A stretch of DNA of 31,944 nucleotides from Lutispora sp041687175 (GCF_041687175.1 NZ_JAWLCK010000022.1:1-31944), one strand, 5' to 3'. Counted from the stretch's first letter, positions 15,860 to 24,303 are shown. Translations and numbers: made by a program. The notes: generated by a model not told the origin, from the sequence alone.

Positions 15860-16891
15860 TTATCTGAATGCATCTAGTAGTTCCTTTCCTATTTTTTCTT
15901 CGTATTCATCATATACGGATTGAACCTTTTCTCTGAAGGCAGCTATCTCTTCAGGTGTCAATACAGTAATCTTCATACCTATTTGCTTAAAGTTTTCGAG
16001 ATGCTTTGCTTCCAACTCTCTGTTCAGCTTCACTTGATAAGCCATTGCTTCAACAGCAGATTCCTGGAATATCTTCTGAGTTTCAGCATCTAAGCTGTCG
16101 AATTTTGCTTTGTTCATGCCTAATATTATTGTGTCATAGGAATAGTTCCATATGGTCAAATAATCCTGTATCTCATGAATCTTTGCAGATTGAATTGTAT
16201 CTAGAGGATTTTCATGTCCATCAACAGTCTTCTGCTGCAATGCAGTAAACACTTCAGACCAGTTCATTGTTATTGGATCGGTTTCTAATGCTGTAAACAG
16301 GGAAATATACATTTTCATACCCGGTATTCTGATCTTCATATTCTTTATATCTTCAGGGGTTCTTACTTCTTTTTTGCTGTTGGTAAGTTGCCTGAATCCG
16401 TTTTCACCAAAGCCTAAGCCTACGATTCCATTATTCAATAAAAGCTTCTTTAATGCTTCTCCGCCTTCTCCATGAATCTTCTCATCTACAGTTTCATTAT
16501 CAGGCATGAGCCATGGTAAGCTTACTACACTGAATTTTTCGTCCATTACTGAATATATAATGTTAGAATGCAAGCTCAAATCCATTGCTCCGGCTTTTAA
16601 TAGCTCTATAGATTTTGCCTGGTTGCCTCCGGATAACTGCTCATTTGGATATACTTTTATATCATATTTTCCATTGGTTCTTTCCTTTACCAATTCAGCA
16701 AACTTAAGTGCACCTTGATACCAACTGGAAGTTTCAGATGATGTTATACCCATTTTTAATTCAATGGGTTTTTCAGCCTTTGCATCCCCAGATGAAGAAG
16801 CGGCTGGTTGTTCAGCGGGCTTAGCACATCCGGTCAAAATTATAATTAGTGATAATATCAGTGACAAAATTTTAATAGTTCTTTTTCTCAT
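15860..16891 (-). CDS. dctP: TRAP transporter solute receptor (DctP family), lipoprotein
   Basis: 343 residues. Residues 1-22 are a lipoprotein signal with lipobox LTGC (Cys 22), as expected for a Gram-positive TRAP receptor tethered outside the membrane. A Ser/Ala linker and then a DctP fold follow: LKMGITSSETSSWYQGALKF, YPNEQLSGGNQAKSIELLKAG, LPWLMPDNETVDE, and the ligand-clamp region IKNMKIRIPGMKMYISLF, where the arginine of KIRIPG aligns with the carboxylate-binding Arg of known TRAP receptors. The WSEVFTALQQKTVDGHENP motif is also typical. The conserved Arg argues for a carboxylate ligand such as a 2-oxo acid, rather than neutral acetoin (inference). It starts 23 bases after acoB. Confidence 0.94.
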   Translation of the reverse strand: MRKRTIKILSLILSLIIILTGCAKPAEQPAASSSGDAKAEKPIELKMGITSSETSSWYQGALKFAELVKERTNGKYDIKVYPNEQLSGGNQAKSIELLKAGAMDLSLHSNIIYSVMDEKFSVVSLPWLMPDNETVDEKIHGEGGEALKKLLLNNGIVGLGFGENGFRQLTNSKKEVRTPEDIKNMKIRIPGMKMYISLFTALETDPITMNWSEVFTALQQKTVDGHENPLDTIQSAKIHEIQDYLTIWNYSYDTIILGMNKAKFDSLDAETQKIFQESAVEAMAYQVKLNRELEAKHLENFKQIGMKITVLTPEEIAAFREKVQSVYDEYEEKIGKELLDAFR

Positions 16892-16914
16892 TTTTCTCCC
16901 TCCAAAATTATAAT

Positions 16915-17886
16915 TTAAAACATTTTTCTGATACCCTTTGCAATATCCTCCCCATACACCTTATAAGCATCTTCCAATGTTGGGGCGAAGGGCACAGGAG
17001 TGAATGGGGCTCCAAATCTCAACACTGGAGCATCTAAGTACCCTATTGCTTCCTCTGCAGCCATAGCTGCTATCTCAGCGCCGACACCGAAGGATTTAAC
17101 TGCTTCATGAGCTATAGCCAATCTGTGAGTTTTCTTCACTGATTCCAATATGGTTTCCTTGTCTATTGGTGAAATGGTTCTCAAGTCTATTACTTCCACT
17201 GATATTCCGTCTTTTTCCAATATATCCGCAGCCTTTAGTACCTGCTGAATCATTATAGAGTAGGATACTACGGTAACATCTTTTCCTTCCCTAATCACAT
17301 TTGCTTTTCCAATGGGAACTAGATGTTCTCCTTCAGGCACCGGACCTTTTTGCTTATACAATATCTTGTTTTCAAAGTAGATTATTGGATTATCATCTCT
17401 TATGGCAGATTTTAAGAGTCCCTTTGCATCTGCCGGATTTGAAGGTGCTACTACTTTTATGCCAGGAATATGAGCAAACCAAGCTTCTACTGATTGAGAA
17501 TGCTGAGCTGCAGCCCTGGAGGCAATTCCATCAGGAGCTCTTACAACAACCGGCACTGTAGTTTGTCCACCAAACATATACCTGATTTTTGCCATTTGGT
17601 TAAATATTTCATCCATGCATACTCCGATAAAATCTGCAAAGTGCATATCTGCAACAGGTCTCATACCTGCCAATGCTGCTCCTACGGCAGCTCCTATTAT
17701 TGCTGTTTCAGATATAGGTGTATCCAATACTCTGTCAGTTCCAAACTTATCCGGAAGTCCTTTAAATTGTCCGAATATGCCTCCCTGTCTTGCGATATCT
17801 TCTCCCATTACAAATACTCTGCTGTCTCTTTCCATTTCCTCTGACATTGCTTCAAGGGTTGCCTGTGAAAATGTGATCTCTCTCAT
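16915..17886 (-). CDS. acoB: Acetoin/2-oxo-acid dehydrogenase E1 component, beta subunit
   Basis: 323 residues, normal for the transketolase-type beta subunit of the heterotetrameric E1. It forms the thiamine-diphosphate site together with the alpha subunit. Motifs seen: VFVMGEDIARQGGIFGQFKG, VLDTPISETAIIGAAVGAALAG (the Glu that activates the cofactor), GMRPVADMHFADFIG, QHSQSVEAWFAHIPGIKVV, and the C-terminal DLRTISPIDKETILESV with AHEAVKSFG. The gene begins 11 bases after acoA with AGGAGG before the ATG, and the receptor dctP follows by 23 bases. Overall pattern is closest in my reading to acetoin and PDH-type beta subunits; the exact substrate cannot be settled by eye. Confidence 0.94.
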   Translation of the reverse strand: MREITFSQATLEAMSEEMERDSRVFVMGEDIARQGGIFGQFKGLPDKFGTDRVLDTPISETAIIGAAVGAALAGMRPVADMHFADFIGVCMDEIFNQMAKIRYMFGGQTTVPVVVRAPDGIASRAAAQHSQSVEAWFAHIPGIKVVAPSNPADAKGLLKSAIRDDNPIIYFENKILYKQKGPVPEGEHLVPIGKANVIREGKDVTVVSYSIMIQQVLKAADILEKDGISVEVIDLRTISPIDKETILESVKKTHRLAIAHEAVKSFGVGAEIAAMAAEEAIGYLDAPVLRFGAPFTPVPFAPTLEDAYKVYGEDIAKGIRKMF

Positions 17887-17897
17887 CTCAATTCCTC

Positions 17898-18860
17898 CTA
17901 AACATATAAATCTGTGTAGAGCTCTGATGGTTCAGGATAGGGGCTTTGCCTTGCAAACTCCACAGCTTCTTCAATTGCTTTGAGAACTTTCTGCTCTACC
18001 TGATTTAAATCTGACTTAGTTAGCAATCCTTGAGACAAGACTTTCTTCTCAAAATTCTTTATTGGATCATTCTTCTCAAATCTTGAATTTACTTCTTCCT
18101 TAGTTCTGTACATTTCCGGATCCCCTACAAAGTGACCTTTGATTCTATAAGTCTTGCATTCTATAAGAGTAGGTCCGCCTCCCTGCCTTGCCCTTTCCAC
18201 AGCTCCTTTAACTGTTTCGTATACCTTGAAAACATCATTTCCATCTATGGTAATACCAGGCATATCATATCCTACTGCTCTATCAGATATATTCTTCACA
18301 GATGTCAATGTGTGGGTGGGTGTTGTAGATGCCCATTCATTATTTTCATTTAAAAATATTACGGGAAGCTTCCATACCGATGCCAAATTAGCTGCCTCGT
18401 GAAAAGTTCCTCTATTTGATGCCCCGTCTCCGAAAAATACAACTGCTACATTGTCCGTTCCCTTCATCTTGTTTGCAAGAGCAGCACCGACGGCTAAGTT
18501 AAAGCCTCCTCCTACTACTCCATTAGCGCCTAACATGCCTACTTTGAAATCTGCTATATGCATGGATCCGCCTTTGCCTTTGCACAGTCCCGTTGACTTG
18601 CCAAAAATTTCAGCCATGGCGCCATTCAAGTCCGCCCCCTTTGCCAAGGTATGACCATGCCCTCTGTGGGTGCTTTCTATATAGTCATCTTTTCTTAAAT
18701 TGGCACATACTCCTGTTGCTATTGCTTCTTCACCTATATATAGATGTACAAAGCCTGGAATTTCACCTGCAAGAAATAACTTCTCAACTTTTTCTTCAAA
18801 AAACCTGATTTTGACCATGGTTTCATAGAAGTCAAGAAGTTGTTCTCTAGTGTAGTCCAT
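17898..18860 (-). CDS. acoA: Acetoin/2-oxo-acid dehydrogenase E1 component, alpha subunit
   Basis: 320 residues; carries the thiamine-diphosphate binding motif (FFGDGASNRGTFHEA ... NENNEWA, roughly residues 138-175). HRGHGHTLAKGADLNGAMAE and GLCKGKGGSMHIAD match AcoA and PdhA of Firmicutes; the short length (about 320) and GKSTGLCKGKGGSMH are typical of AcoA-type proteins. It is the first gene of the operon, about 45 bases below the -24/-12 promoter. A TTG (18863) directly precedes the ATG (18860); GGGGG is 8 and 11 bases upstream respectively, so either could be used. The sigma-54 promoter with an adjacent AcoR-like activator supports acetoin or a related inducer. Confidence 0.94.
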   Translation of the reverse strand: MDYTREQLLDFYETMVKIRFFEEKVEKLFLAGEIPGFVHLYIGEEAIATGVCANLRKDDYIESTHRGHGHTLAKGADLNGAMAEIFGKSTGLCKGKGGSMHIADFKVGMLGANGVVGGGFNLAVGAALANKMKGTDNVAVVFFGDGASNRGTFHEAANLASVWKLPVIFLNENNEWASTTPTHTLTSVKNISDRAVGYDMPGITIDGNDVFKVYETVKGAVERARQGGGPTLIECKTYRIKGHFVGDPEMYRTKEEVNSRFEKNDPIKNFEKKVLSQGLLTKSDLNQVEQKVLKAIEEAVEFARQSPYPEPSELYTDLYV

Positions 18861-18918
18861 CAAAATACATACCCCCTATAAACTTTCTTAGCTATTAAAA
18901 CCGGTATAAAAACGCATA

Positions 18919-18935
18919 ATGCAATCTTTGTGCCA
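18919..18935 (-). promoter_or_regulatory. Sigma-54 (-24/-12) promoter of the aco operon
   Basis: On the minus strand TGGCAC (18935-18930), 5 bases, TTGCAT (18924-18919): a full match to the TGGCAC-N5-TTGCW consensus. It is ~60 bases before acoA and the activator gene sits upstream. The gap 18861-19127 holds this site, a possible activator dyad at 19083-19093, and otherwise nothing recognised. Confidence 0.93.
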
Positions 18936-19082
18936 CATTATTCCGAATTTTCTATATTTAATTATAAATTTATTTGCTTTGTTAAAAAAACAATAAAATT
19001 AACCTAAGAATCTCATAACTACATTGCTTTAAAACATTTTTTGAATTGCTCTTTTATATGCTTAAAAGTCAAACAGTATCGA

Positions 19083-19093
19083 AGCATTATGCT
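19083..19093. promoter_or_regulatory. Candidate activator-binding dyad upstream of aco promoter
   Basis: AGCATTATGCT, a palindrome about 150 bases upstream of the -24 element, a normal distance for a sigma-54 enhancer. Its 9-base core GCATTATGC recurs (on the other strand) at 18914-18922, next to the -12 box. Short, so only a candidate. Confidence 0.3.
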
Positions 19094-19127
19094 AGAAATG
19101 AGTAAGATGTGTAAATTTTGAACAAAA

Positions 19128-19170
19128 AAAATGCTCAAAAAATTAGCATTGCTAATTTTTTGAGCATTTT
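19128..19170 (-). terminator. Strong terminator of acoR-like gene
   Basis: A perfect 21-bp inverted repeat (19128-19148 and 19150-19170) built on ATGCTC...TTAGCA, followed on the minus strand by seven U. It starts 6 bases past the activator's stop and separates its transcript from the sigma-54 operon. Confidence 0.92.
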
Positions 19171-19176
19171 GCTAAC

Positions 19177-20997
19177 CTACTTATATTCTATATTATACTT
19201 CTTCATTTTGTTATAAACTGTATTGCGTGTTATATTCAACAAGTTTGCTGCATTAGATATATTACCGCTGGTAATATGTAATGCTTTTTCAATTACTCTT
19301 TTTTCTATTATATCTAAGGGTTCAATCTTAAAATAATCATTTTTCATATCGTCATCCTGAATCTTTCCACAATCCAGTATTTCTCTCGGAAGTTCATATT
19401 TTGTTATGAATTCTCCATTAGAAATGTTTATGGCTCTTTCTATTATGTTTTCCAATTCTCTAATGTTGCCTGGCCAATTGTATTGCTTAAGTATTTTCAA
19501 AGCTTCTTCCGTTATACCTATAACTCTCTTATCCAACTTGCTGCTCAGTTTATTTATGAAAAAGGGTACCAACTCATCTATGTCTGATTTTCTGTCTCTC
19601 AAGGGAGGAAGATTAATATTCAATACATTTATTCTATAGTATAAGTCCTTCCTGAATTGCCCTAATTCACTGTATTTCAGCAAATTCTTATTAGTTGCGG
19701 TAATCAATCTCACATCAATGTCAAAGGTAATATTACCTCCTATTCTGGTAATCTTTCTCTCCTGTATAACCCTCAATAGCTTTACCTGCATATCCAATGG
19801 CATATCCCCTATTTCGTCGAGAAACAGAGTTCCTCCATCAGCAAGCTCAAATTTTCCTACGCGCCCTTTTTTTGAGGCTCCTGTAAAGGCTCCCGGTTCA
19901 TATCCAAAAAGCTCACTTTCTAAAAGCTCTCTGGGTATTGCACCACAGTTTACTGAGATAAAGGGCTTATCCCTACGGCTGCTGGCATTATGAATGGAAT
20001 GAGCTATTATCTCTTTGCCCGTTCCGCTTTCACCGTATATTAATACATTAGAAGTACTATTAGATGCAATCTTTGCCAACCTTATGCATTCAGCTAAGTT
20101 TTTGCTGCTTCCTATAATATCGTCAAAACAATAATTAGCATAGGAACCCATGAAGTTGTTTACAAAATTTTTCACCGTCTTTATTTTTTTGAAACTATCC
20201 ACAACTCCTATAAGATTACCTTCATCATCCCTTATAGGTATTGCAGTCTTTATAAATCTTATCTTTTCTCCTAATGAAGTAGTGACTATAATATCCTTAT
20301 CAACATACCCTTTGCCTGTTTCTAAAACTTCCAGTATAACAGGTTTGAAGTCCACCAGTTCCGTTACATGTTTACCTATAGGATTCTTATGTTTCAAACC
20401 CAGCATTTCTATTCCAATCTGATTTATATATGTAAGGTATCCGTCCTTATCCACAATAAGCAAACCGTCAGTTATGGAGTTAACTATTGCATTATTACAT
20501 TGATTTCTGTAAAGTAACTCATTTTTATTGTTCTCCATTTCTACCATAGCAGATATAGCTTTAGATGCAGCCATTGCCATTGGTAATGTATGAATATTCA
20601 TATGCTCAGGCTCGCATATAATAGTAATTGTTCCTATAACTTTATCCCCAAGATTTACTGGTGTAGTTATGAAAGATATATTAATCTCTCTTCCATCATG
20701 GTCAGTGTAGTATACTTCATTTGGCTTATTATATATTGTTGGCGAGATATACTTGTCATCAATCTTGTCTCCAATTATATAGCTAAGGACAGATTCAAGC
20801 TTCATAGAATTCATATTCTTAATAACTTCAATTATGCATCCTTCAGAATCTGTAAACAGAACAAACACTGGCTCGTCTGCAAGAGAAAACAATTCTTTCA
20901 TAAAAGGTCTTGCATGCTTTAGTAATTGATGATTAATAACATGTCTTTCATCTGTTTTTTTCAAACTGCAAATTCTGCTAATAACCTCCTCAACCAC
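19177..20997 (-). CDS. acoR: AcoR-like sigma-54-dependent transcriptional activator
   Basis: 606 residues. The N-terminal sensor part has a GAF-like region (about 40-165; FVLFTDSEGCIIEV, ITTPVNLGDKVIGTITII) and a PAS domain (about 185-280; ITDGLLIVDKDGYLTYINQIG). The AAA+ domain (about 290-520) has Walker A GESGTGKE, the sigma-54 contact loop GAFTGA, Walker B GTLFLDEIGD and the arginine-rich second half. A Fis-type HTH ends the protein (NISNAANLLNITRNTVYNKM). It should remodel sigma-54 RNA polymerase at the aco promoter in response to a small inducer. I take the GTG at 20997, since AAAGGG is nine bases upstream; a GTG at 21006 lies inside the ribosome site. It has its own promoter region and terminator. 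Confidence 0.93.
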   Translation of the reverse strand: MVEEVISRICSLKKTDERHVINHQLLKHARPFMKELFSLADEPVFVLFTDSEGCIIEVIKNMNSMKLESVLSYIIGDKIDDKYISPTIYNKPNEVYYTDHDGREINISFITTPVNLGDKVIGTITIICEPEHMNIHTLPMAMAASKAISAMVEMENNKNELLYRNQCNNAIVNSITDGLLIVDKDGYLTYINQIGIEMLGLKHKNPIGKHVTELVDFKPVILEVLETGKGYVDKDIIVTTSLGEKIRFIKTAIPIRDDEGNLIGVVDSFKKIKTVKNFVNNFMGSYANYCFDDIIGSSKNLAECIRLAKIASNSTSNVLIYGESGTGKEIIAHSIHNASSRRDKPFISVNCGAIPRELLESELFGYEPGAFTGASKKGRVGKFELADGGTLFLDEIGDMPLDMQVKLLRVIQERKITRIGGNITFDIDVRLITATNKNLLKYSELGQFRKDLYYRINVLNINLPPLRDRKSDIDELVPFFINKLSSKLDKRVIGITEEALKILKQYNWPGNIRELENIIERAINISNGEFITKYELPREILDCGKIQDDDMKNDYFKIEPLDIIEKRVIEKALHITSGNISNAANLLNITRNTVYNKMKKYNIEYK

Positions 20998-21132
20998 TAC
21001 GACCACCCTTTATCTTAATTTTCTATATATTTTGATAATACTAAATTGTATTTTTATTCTAATATACTAAATATTATTTTACAAGTTCGTTTTGTATATC
21101 AATCATCATTATATTGGATTTTCCTTCATACT

Positions 21133-21323
21133 TTTGAGAAAACCAGTGATTCAGAAGCTTGTGAAGGCTGTCACAATAGCAACAAGATAGATAAGGATCT
21201 GCTGGCAGATTGATTTATGAAACAGTAGATAATAAAGAAGCTATTAGTGATTTCCTAAGAAATGATAAAATCATTATGGGTAAAGGAAGTAGAAATCAGG
21301 GGGCAGAAAACATTAGGAGTTAA
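21133..21323 (+). pseudogene. Possible decayed coding fragment, family unknown
   Basis: In one plus frame (21133-21213) the translation reads like protein: SDSEACEGCHNSNKIDKD then LLAD and a stop. In the frame shifted by one base (from about 21198 to a stop at 21321-21323) it continues as RLIYETVDNKEAISDFLRND and IIMGKGSRNQGAENIRS. Joined at the overlap these give a natural-looking helical peptide, as if a gene's 3' end had been left behind after a frameshift. No start codon or ribosome site precedes it. I do not recognise the family; chance open frames are a fair alternative. It fills most of the gap 21007-21424. Confidence 0.35.
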
Positions 21324-21351
21324 AATCCTCTGACTAATATTACCTGCCCCC
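21299..21351. other. Long-armed hairpin in intergenic region
   Basis: Outer arms GGGGGCAG (21299-21306) and CTGCCCCC (21344-21351) are perfect. Inner short pairs AGGA/TCCT and ATTAG/CTAAT can extend it. No T-run follows on either strand, so it is not a standard terminator, though it could end the minus-strand amidohydrolase transcript or protect its 3' end. Confidence 0.45.
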
Positions 21352-21424
21352 TCATAATATCTTTGAATCTTATTTAAGCTTTTTAATATTATTAGATTCC
21401 TTAAATCTTGGTTTTATTATATCA

Positions 21425-22615
21425 TTAATCTTCATTATTTAAGCAATCCAATGCAGCTGCGCACATAGTTTTTATTCCTATAGGTATAGCCTTTTCATCC
21501 ACCACAAAATTTGGATTGTGGATGACGCATTTGTCCTTATTAATATCAGTTCTTATACCAAGCCAATAAAATACAGAAGGTACATATTTAGCAAACTCGG
21601 AAAAATCCTCTCCACCTGAGGCAGGTCTTTGTGCTGTTATTACATTATCCTCGCCCAGCACCTTTATGAAGCTGTTTTTTACTTCTTCTGTCAATACATC
21701 ATCGTTTATGGTGAGGGGGTAACCGTTAACATATTGGAATTCGTGCTCACAGCCAAAGGCATTGCATACATTTGCCACTATCTCTTTAATCATATCAGGT
21801 ATTACAGTGGCTACTTTTGCATCGAAAAGCCTTACTGTTCCTTCCATGCTAACTGTATCTGCTATCACATTATATCTGCTGCCTCCATTTATTTTACCTA
21901 TTGAGACAACAGCGCTATCCATAGGATCGATTTTTCTGCTTACTATAGTCTGCAATGCCGTTATTACATGGGCTGCAGCTATTATAGCATCTATACCCTC
22001 ATGAGGTTGAGCTCCATGAGAACTCTTGCCTTTTATTGTAATAAAAATTCTATCGGATTGAGCCATTATTGGTCCGGATTTCAATGCCACCTGCCCTAAG
22101 GGCAGATCCCATACATGAAGTGCGAGAGCTGCATCTACCTTTGGATTTTCCAATACACCGTCTTCTATCATATATCTTGCTCCGCCAGTGGGATTGCATT
22201 CTTCTGCAGGCTGGAAAACAAGCTTGATATTCCCCTTTATCTCATCCCTGAGCTCCGATAAAACCATTGCTGTGCCCAATAATATTGAGGTATGAACATC
22301 ATGTCCACAGGCGTGCATTTTTCCAGGAACCTTTGATTTATACTCCAAATCCGTAAGCTCATCAATAGGCAATGCATCCATATCCGCCCTGAGGAGTATG
22401 GTTTTCCCTGATGCTCTGCCTTTAATAAGTCCTACAACACCTGTTCCTCCTATATTTTTTTGAGTTTCAATGCCCAGTTTCTCCAATTCCTCTGCAACTT
22501 TAGCAGATGTTCTGAATTCTTCCATTCCTAATTCCGGGTATTCATGTATGTCCCTTCTAATGGCTATTACTTTATCAATATTCTTTTTTATTAAAGCATC
22601 CAATCTATCAATCAT
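21425..22615 (-). CDS. M20-family amidohydrolase (hippurate/N-acyl-amino-acid hydrolase type)
   Basis: 396 residues, complete M20D metallopeptidase. Metal-binding positions visible: C103 and H105 in MHACGHDVHTS, the E138-E139 pair in FQPAEE, H167 in ALHVWD, and a C-terminal His in VIHNPNF. ILLRADMDALP and the small dimerisation domain around KGKSSHGAQPHEGIDAI are typical. It should cleave N-acyl or N-aminoacyl amino acids in the cytoplasm. The ATG at 22615 is 5 bases past the abgT stop; the GGAGGAGG that serves it lies within abgT's Gly-Gly codons, so translation is probably coupled. A longer frame to 22663 overlaps abgT and is less likely. It takes the place of abgB seen in Escherichia coli abgABT. 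Confidence 0.92.
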   Translation of the reverse strand: MIDRLDALIKKNIDKVIAIRRDIHEYPELGMEEFRTSAKVAEELEKLGIETQKNIGGTGVVGLIKGRASGKTILLRADMDALPIDELTDLEYKSKVPGKMHACGHDVHTSILLGTAMVLSELRDEIKGNIKLVFQPAEECNPTGGARYMIEDGVLENPKVDAALALHVWDLPLGQVALKSGPIMAQSDRIFITIKGKSSHGAQPHEGIDAIIAAAHVITALQTIVSRKIDPMDSAVVSIGKINGGSRYNVIADTVSMEGTVRLFDAKVATVIPDMIKEIVANVCNAFGCEHEFQYVNGYPLTINDDVLTEEVKNSFIKVLGEDNVITAQRPASGGEDFSEFAKYVPSVFYWLGIRTDINKDKCVIHNPNFVVDEKAIPIGIKTMCAAALDCLNNED

Positions 22616-22619
22616 AATA

Positions 22620-24146
22620 TTATAAAAGCAATCCTCCTCCAGGTCCCAGAGGCAATCCTGCAACGAACCATATAATTCCCAAAACCATCCATACCAGTAA
22701 CATTATCATGCTGTAAGGGATCATAAGGGATAAAACAGTGCCTACGCCTGCTTCCTCATCATATTCAGCAAAAAGACCTAGAATTATTGGAAAGTAAGGG
22801 AATAGAGGTGAGATAATATTAGTTGTTGAATCTCCTATTCTATATAGCATCTGTGTCAAAGCTGGATTATAGCCTAGCAGATAAAACATTGGAACAAATA
22901 TGGGTGCTAATAGTGCCCATTTAGCAGAACCACTACCTATAAAAAGATTAACAAATGTGGTGAATAATATGAATGAAACGAATAGAGGTATTCCTGTGAA
23001 TCCAGCTGCTTTCAGAGCATCTGCTCCATTGACTGCCAAAATGTATCCCAGATTGCTCCAATTGAAATATGCTATAAACTGACCTATTATAAATGCTAAA
23101 ACTATAAAGGGAGCCATATCCTTAATAGCTAAGTTCATATATTTTGGTATATCTCCACTTTTCTTTATTTTCCCCATTGCTTTACCATAAGGAATAGCTG
23201 CAACAAGGAACAATATGAGTAATAGAGGTATAATGCCTGACATCAATGTTGAACCGCTAATCAGCGAACCAGTTGTAGGATTCCTTAGGAAACTATTTTT
23301 AGGTGCCGCAAGAGCTACTAAGATTGCAAGGTAGATCAGCACAGCAATTCCAGACTTCTTTAATGCTTTGTTTTCTTCTGGTGATAGTTTCTCTTCTTCT
23401 ATCTGCTTTTTGCCTGTATACTTACCCAGCCTTGGTTCAATTATTTTTTCTGTTATCCATGTAATTATAATGGCTAGTATAATAGTGGAAAAGGCCATAA
23501 AGTACCAATTAGCTGTCACAGGAATTTCTATACCATTTACAATTTTTGATGCCTCATTTGTTATTCCTGAAAGCAAGCCGTCAGTACCTGCTATTATCAA
23601 GTTGGCACTAAATCCTGCAGTAGTTGATGCATAACCTAAGGCTATGCCAGCCAAGGGATGTCTTCCCAGCGACAAAAATATCATGGCTGCAATAGCCGGA
23701 ACAATAACTATAGCCGCATCTGAGGCTATATTGCCACATACACCTATCACAGCTATAATAAAGGTTACTATTTTGGGCGAAGCTCCTAATATGGTCTTTC
23801 TCATAAATGCTGACATGAGACCTATTCTTTCAGCAAGCCCTATACCTAAAGCCATGGTCAGAACTAATCCTAAAGGAGCAAAGCCTGTAAAGTTTTTTAT
23901 AACGTTGGTCAATGCAAAAGTAACTCCCTCTCCTGACAGCAGATTTTTCGCTATAACTTCTTCTCCTTTAACAGGATCTATTACCTTTACTCCGGCCTTT
24001 GCACATATAAAGGATATGATCCAGATGATAAGGATTAGCCACAGGAAGAGTATAAATGGATGGGGTATCTTATTTCCTACCCTTTCAACCCAGCCCAGGA
24101 AGCCTCCGGTTTTTTGTTTTTGCCCAGTATTGGTGTTGACTTTCAT
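22620..24146 (-). CDS. abgT: AbgT-family transporter
   Basis: 508 residues, the same size as E. coli AbgT, with about 11-13 membrane segments including two re-entrant hairpins. Family marks: WVERVGNKIPHPFILFLWL at the N-terminus, ASDAAIVIVPAIAAMIF (about 154-170), GYASTTAGFSANLIIAGTD, NLFIGSGSAKWALLAPIFVP (about 413-432) and RIGDSTTNIISPLFPYFP. AbgT proteins move p-aminobenzoyl-glutamate or related compounds (some act as sulfonamide exporters), using proton or sodium force. The start is ATG at 24146 with AAAGGGGG seven bases upstream. It forms an operon with an M20 amidohydrolase and is divergent from an AbgA-like hydrolase, which supports uptake of an acylated amino acid for hydrolysis. Confidence 0.94.
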   Translation of the reverse strand: MKVNTNTGQKQKTGGFLGWVERVGNKIPHPFILFLWLILIIWIISFICAKAGVKVIDPVKGEEVIAKNLLSGEGVTFALTNVIKNFTGFAPLGLVLTMALGIGLAERIGLMSAFMRKTILGASPKIVTFIIAVIGVCGNIASDAAIVIVPAIAAMIFLSLGRHPLAGIALGYASTTAGFSANLIIAGTDGLLSGITNEASKIVNGIEIPVTANWYFMAFSTIILAIIITWITEKIIEPRLGKYTGKKQIEEEKLSPEENKALKKSGIAVLIYLAILVALAAPKNSFLRNPTTGSLISGSTLMSGIIPLLLILFLVAAIPYGKAMGKIKKSGDIPKYMNLAIKDMAPFIVLAFIIGQFIAYFNWSNLGYILAVNGADALKAAGFTGIPLFVSFILFTTFVNLFIGSGSAKWALLAPIFVPMFYLLGYNPALTQMLYRIGDSTTNIISPLFPYFPIILGLFAEYDEEAGVGTVLSLMIPYSMIMLLVWMVLGIIWFVAGLPLGPGGGLLL

Positions 24147-24208
24147 ATGAATCCCCCTTTTTATTTTTTTTAACAAAGTGGCCAGCTAGGAGATTTCAAT
24201 AATTTCTT

Positions 24209-24219
24209 GGCATAGTGCC
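24209..24219. promoter_or_regulatory. Candidate operator between abgT and abgA-like gene
   Basis: GGCATAGTGCC (GGCA-N3-TGCC), extendable to an imperfect TTGGCA/TGCCCA dyad, lies in the 157-base divergent gap together with AT-rich -10-like sequences. No regulator gene of the AbgR type is nearby. Weak evidence. Confidence 0.3.
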
Positions 24220-24303
24220 CATCTTTGTTAATATAATTTATACTATAAGCGGAACCATAATATTCTTTAAATGAACTGTTATACTTGAAAGGAAGTTGAT
24301 ATA

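Noticed and set aside
21175..21182. CEGCH resembling a c-type haem site
   Set aside because: It occurs in a short, stop-interrupted frame with no start or signal peptide, so it cannot be called a cytochrome.
22616..22663. Longer N-terminus for the M20 amidohydrolase
   Set aside because: It would overlap abgT by over 40 bases and lacks a ribosome site; the ATG at 22615 gives the normal M20 start.
23644..24150. 168-codon plus-strand frame opposite abgT
   Set aside because: Antisense to a clear full-length transporter with all its motifs; no start signal and no recognisable domain.
24209..24240. Sigma-54-like TGGCAT before the abgA-like gene
   Set aside because: No TTGC follows at the required spacing; the 11-base dyad is a better description.
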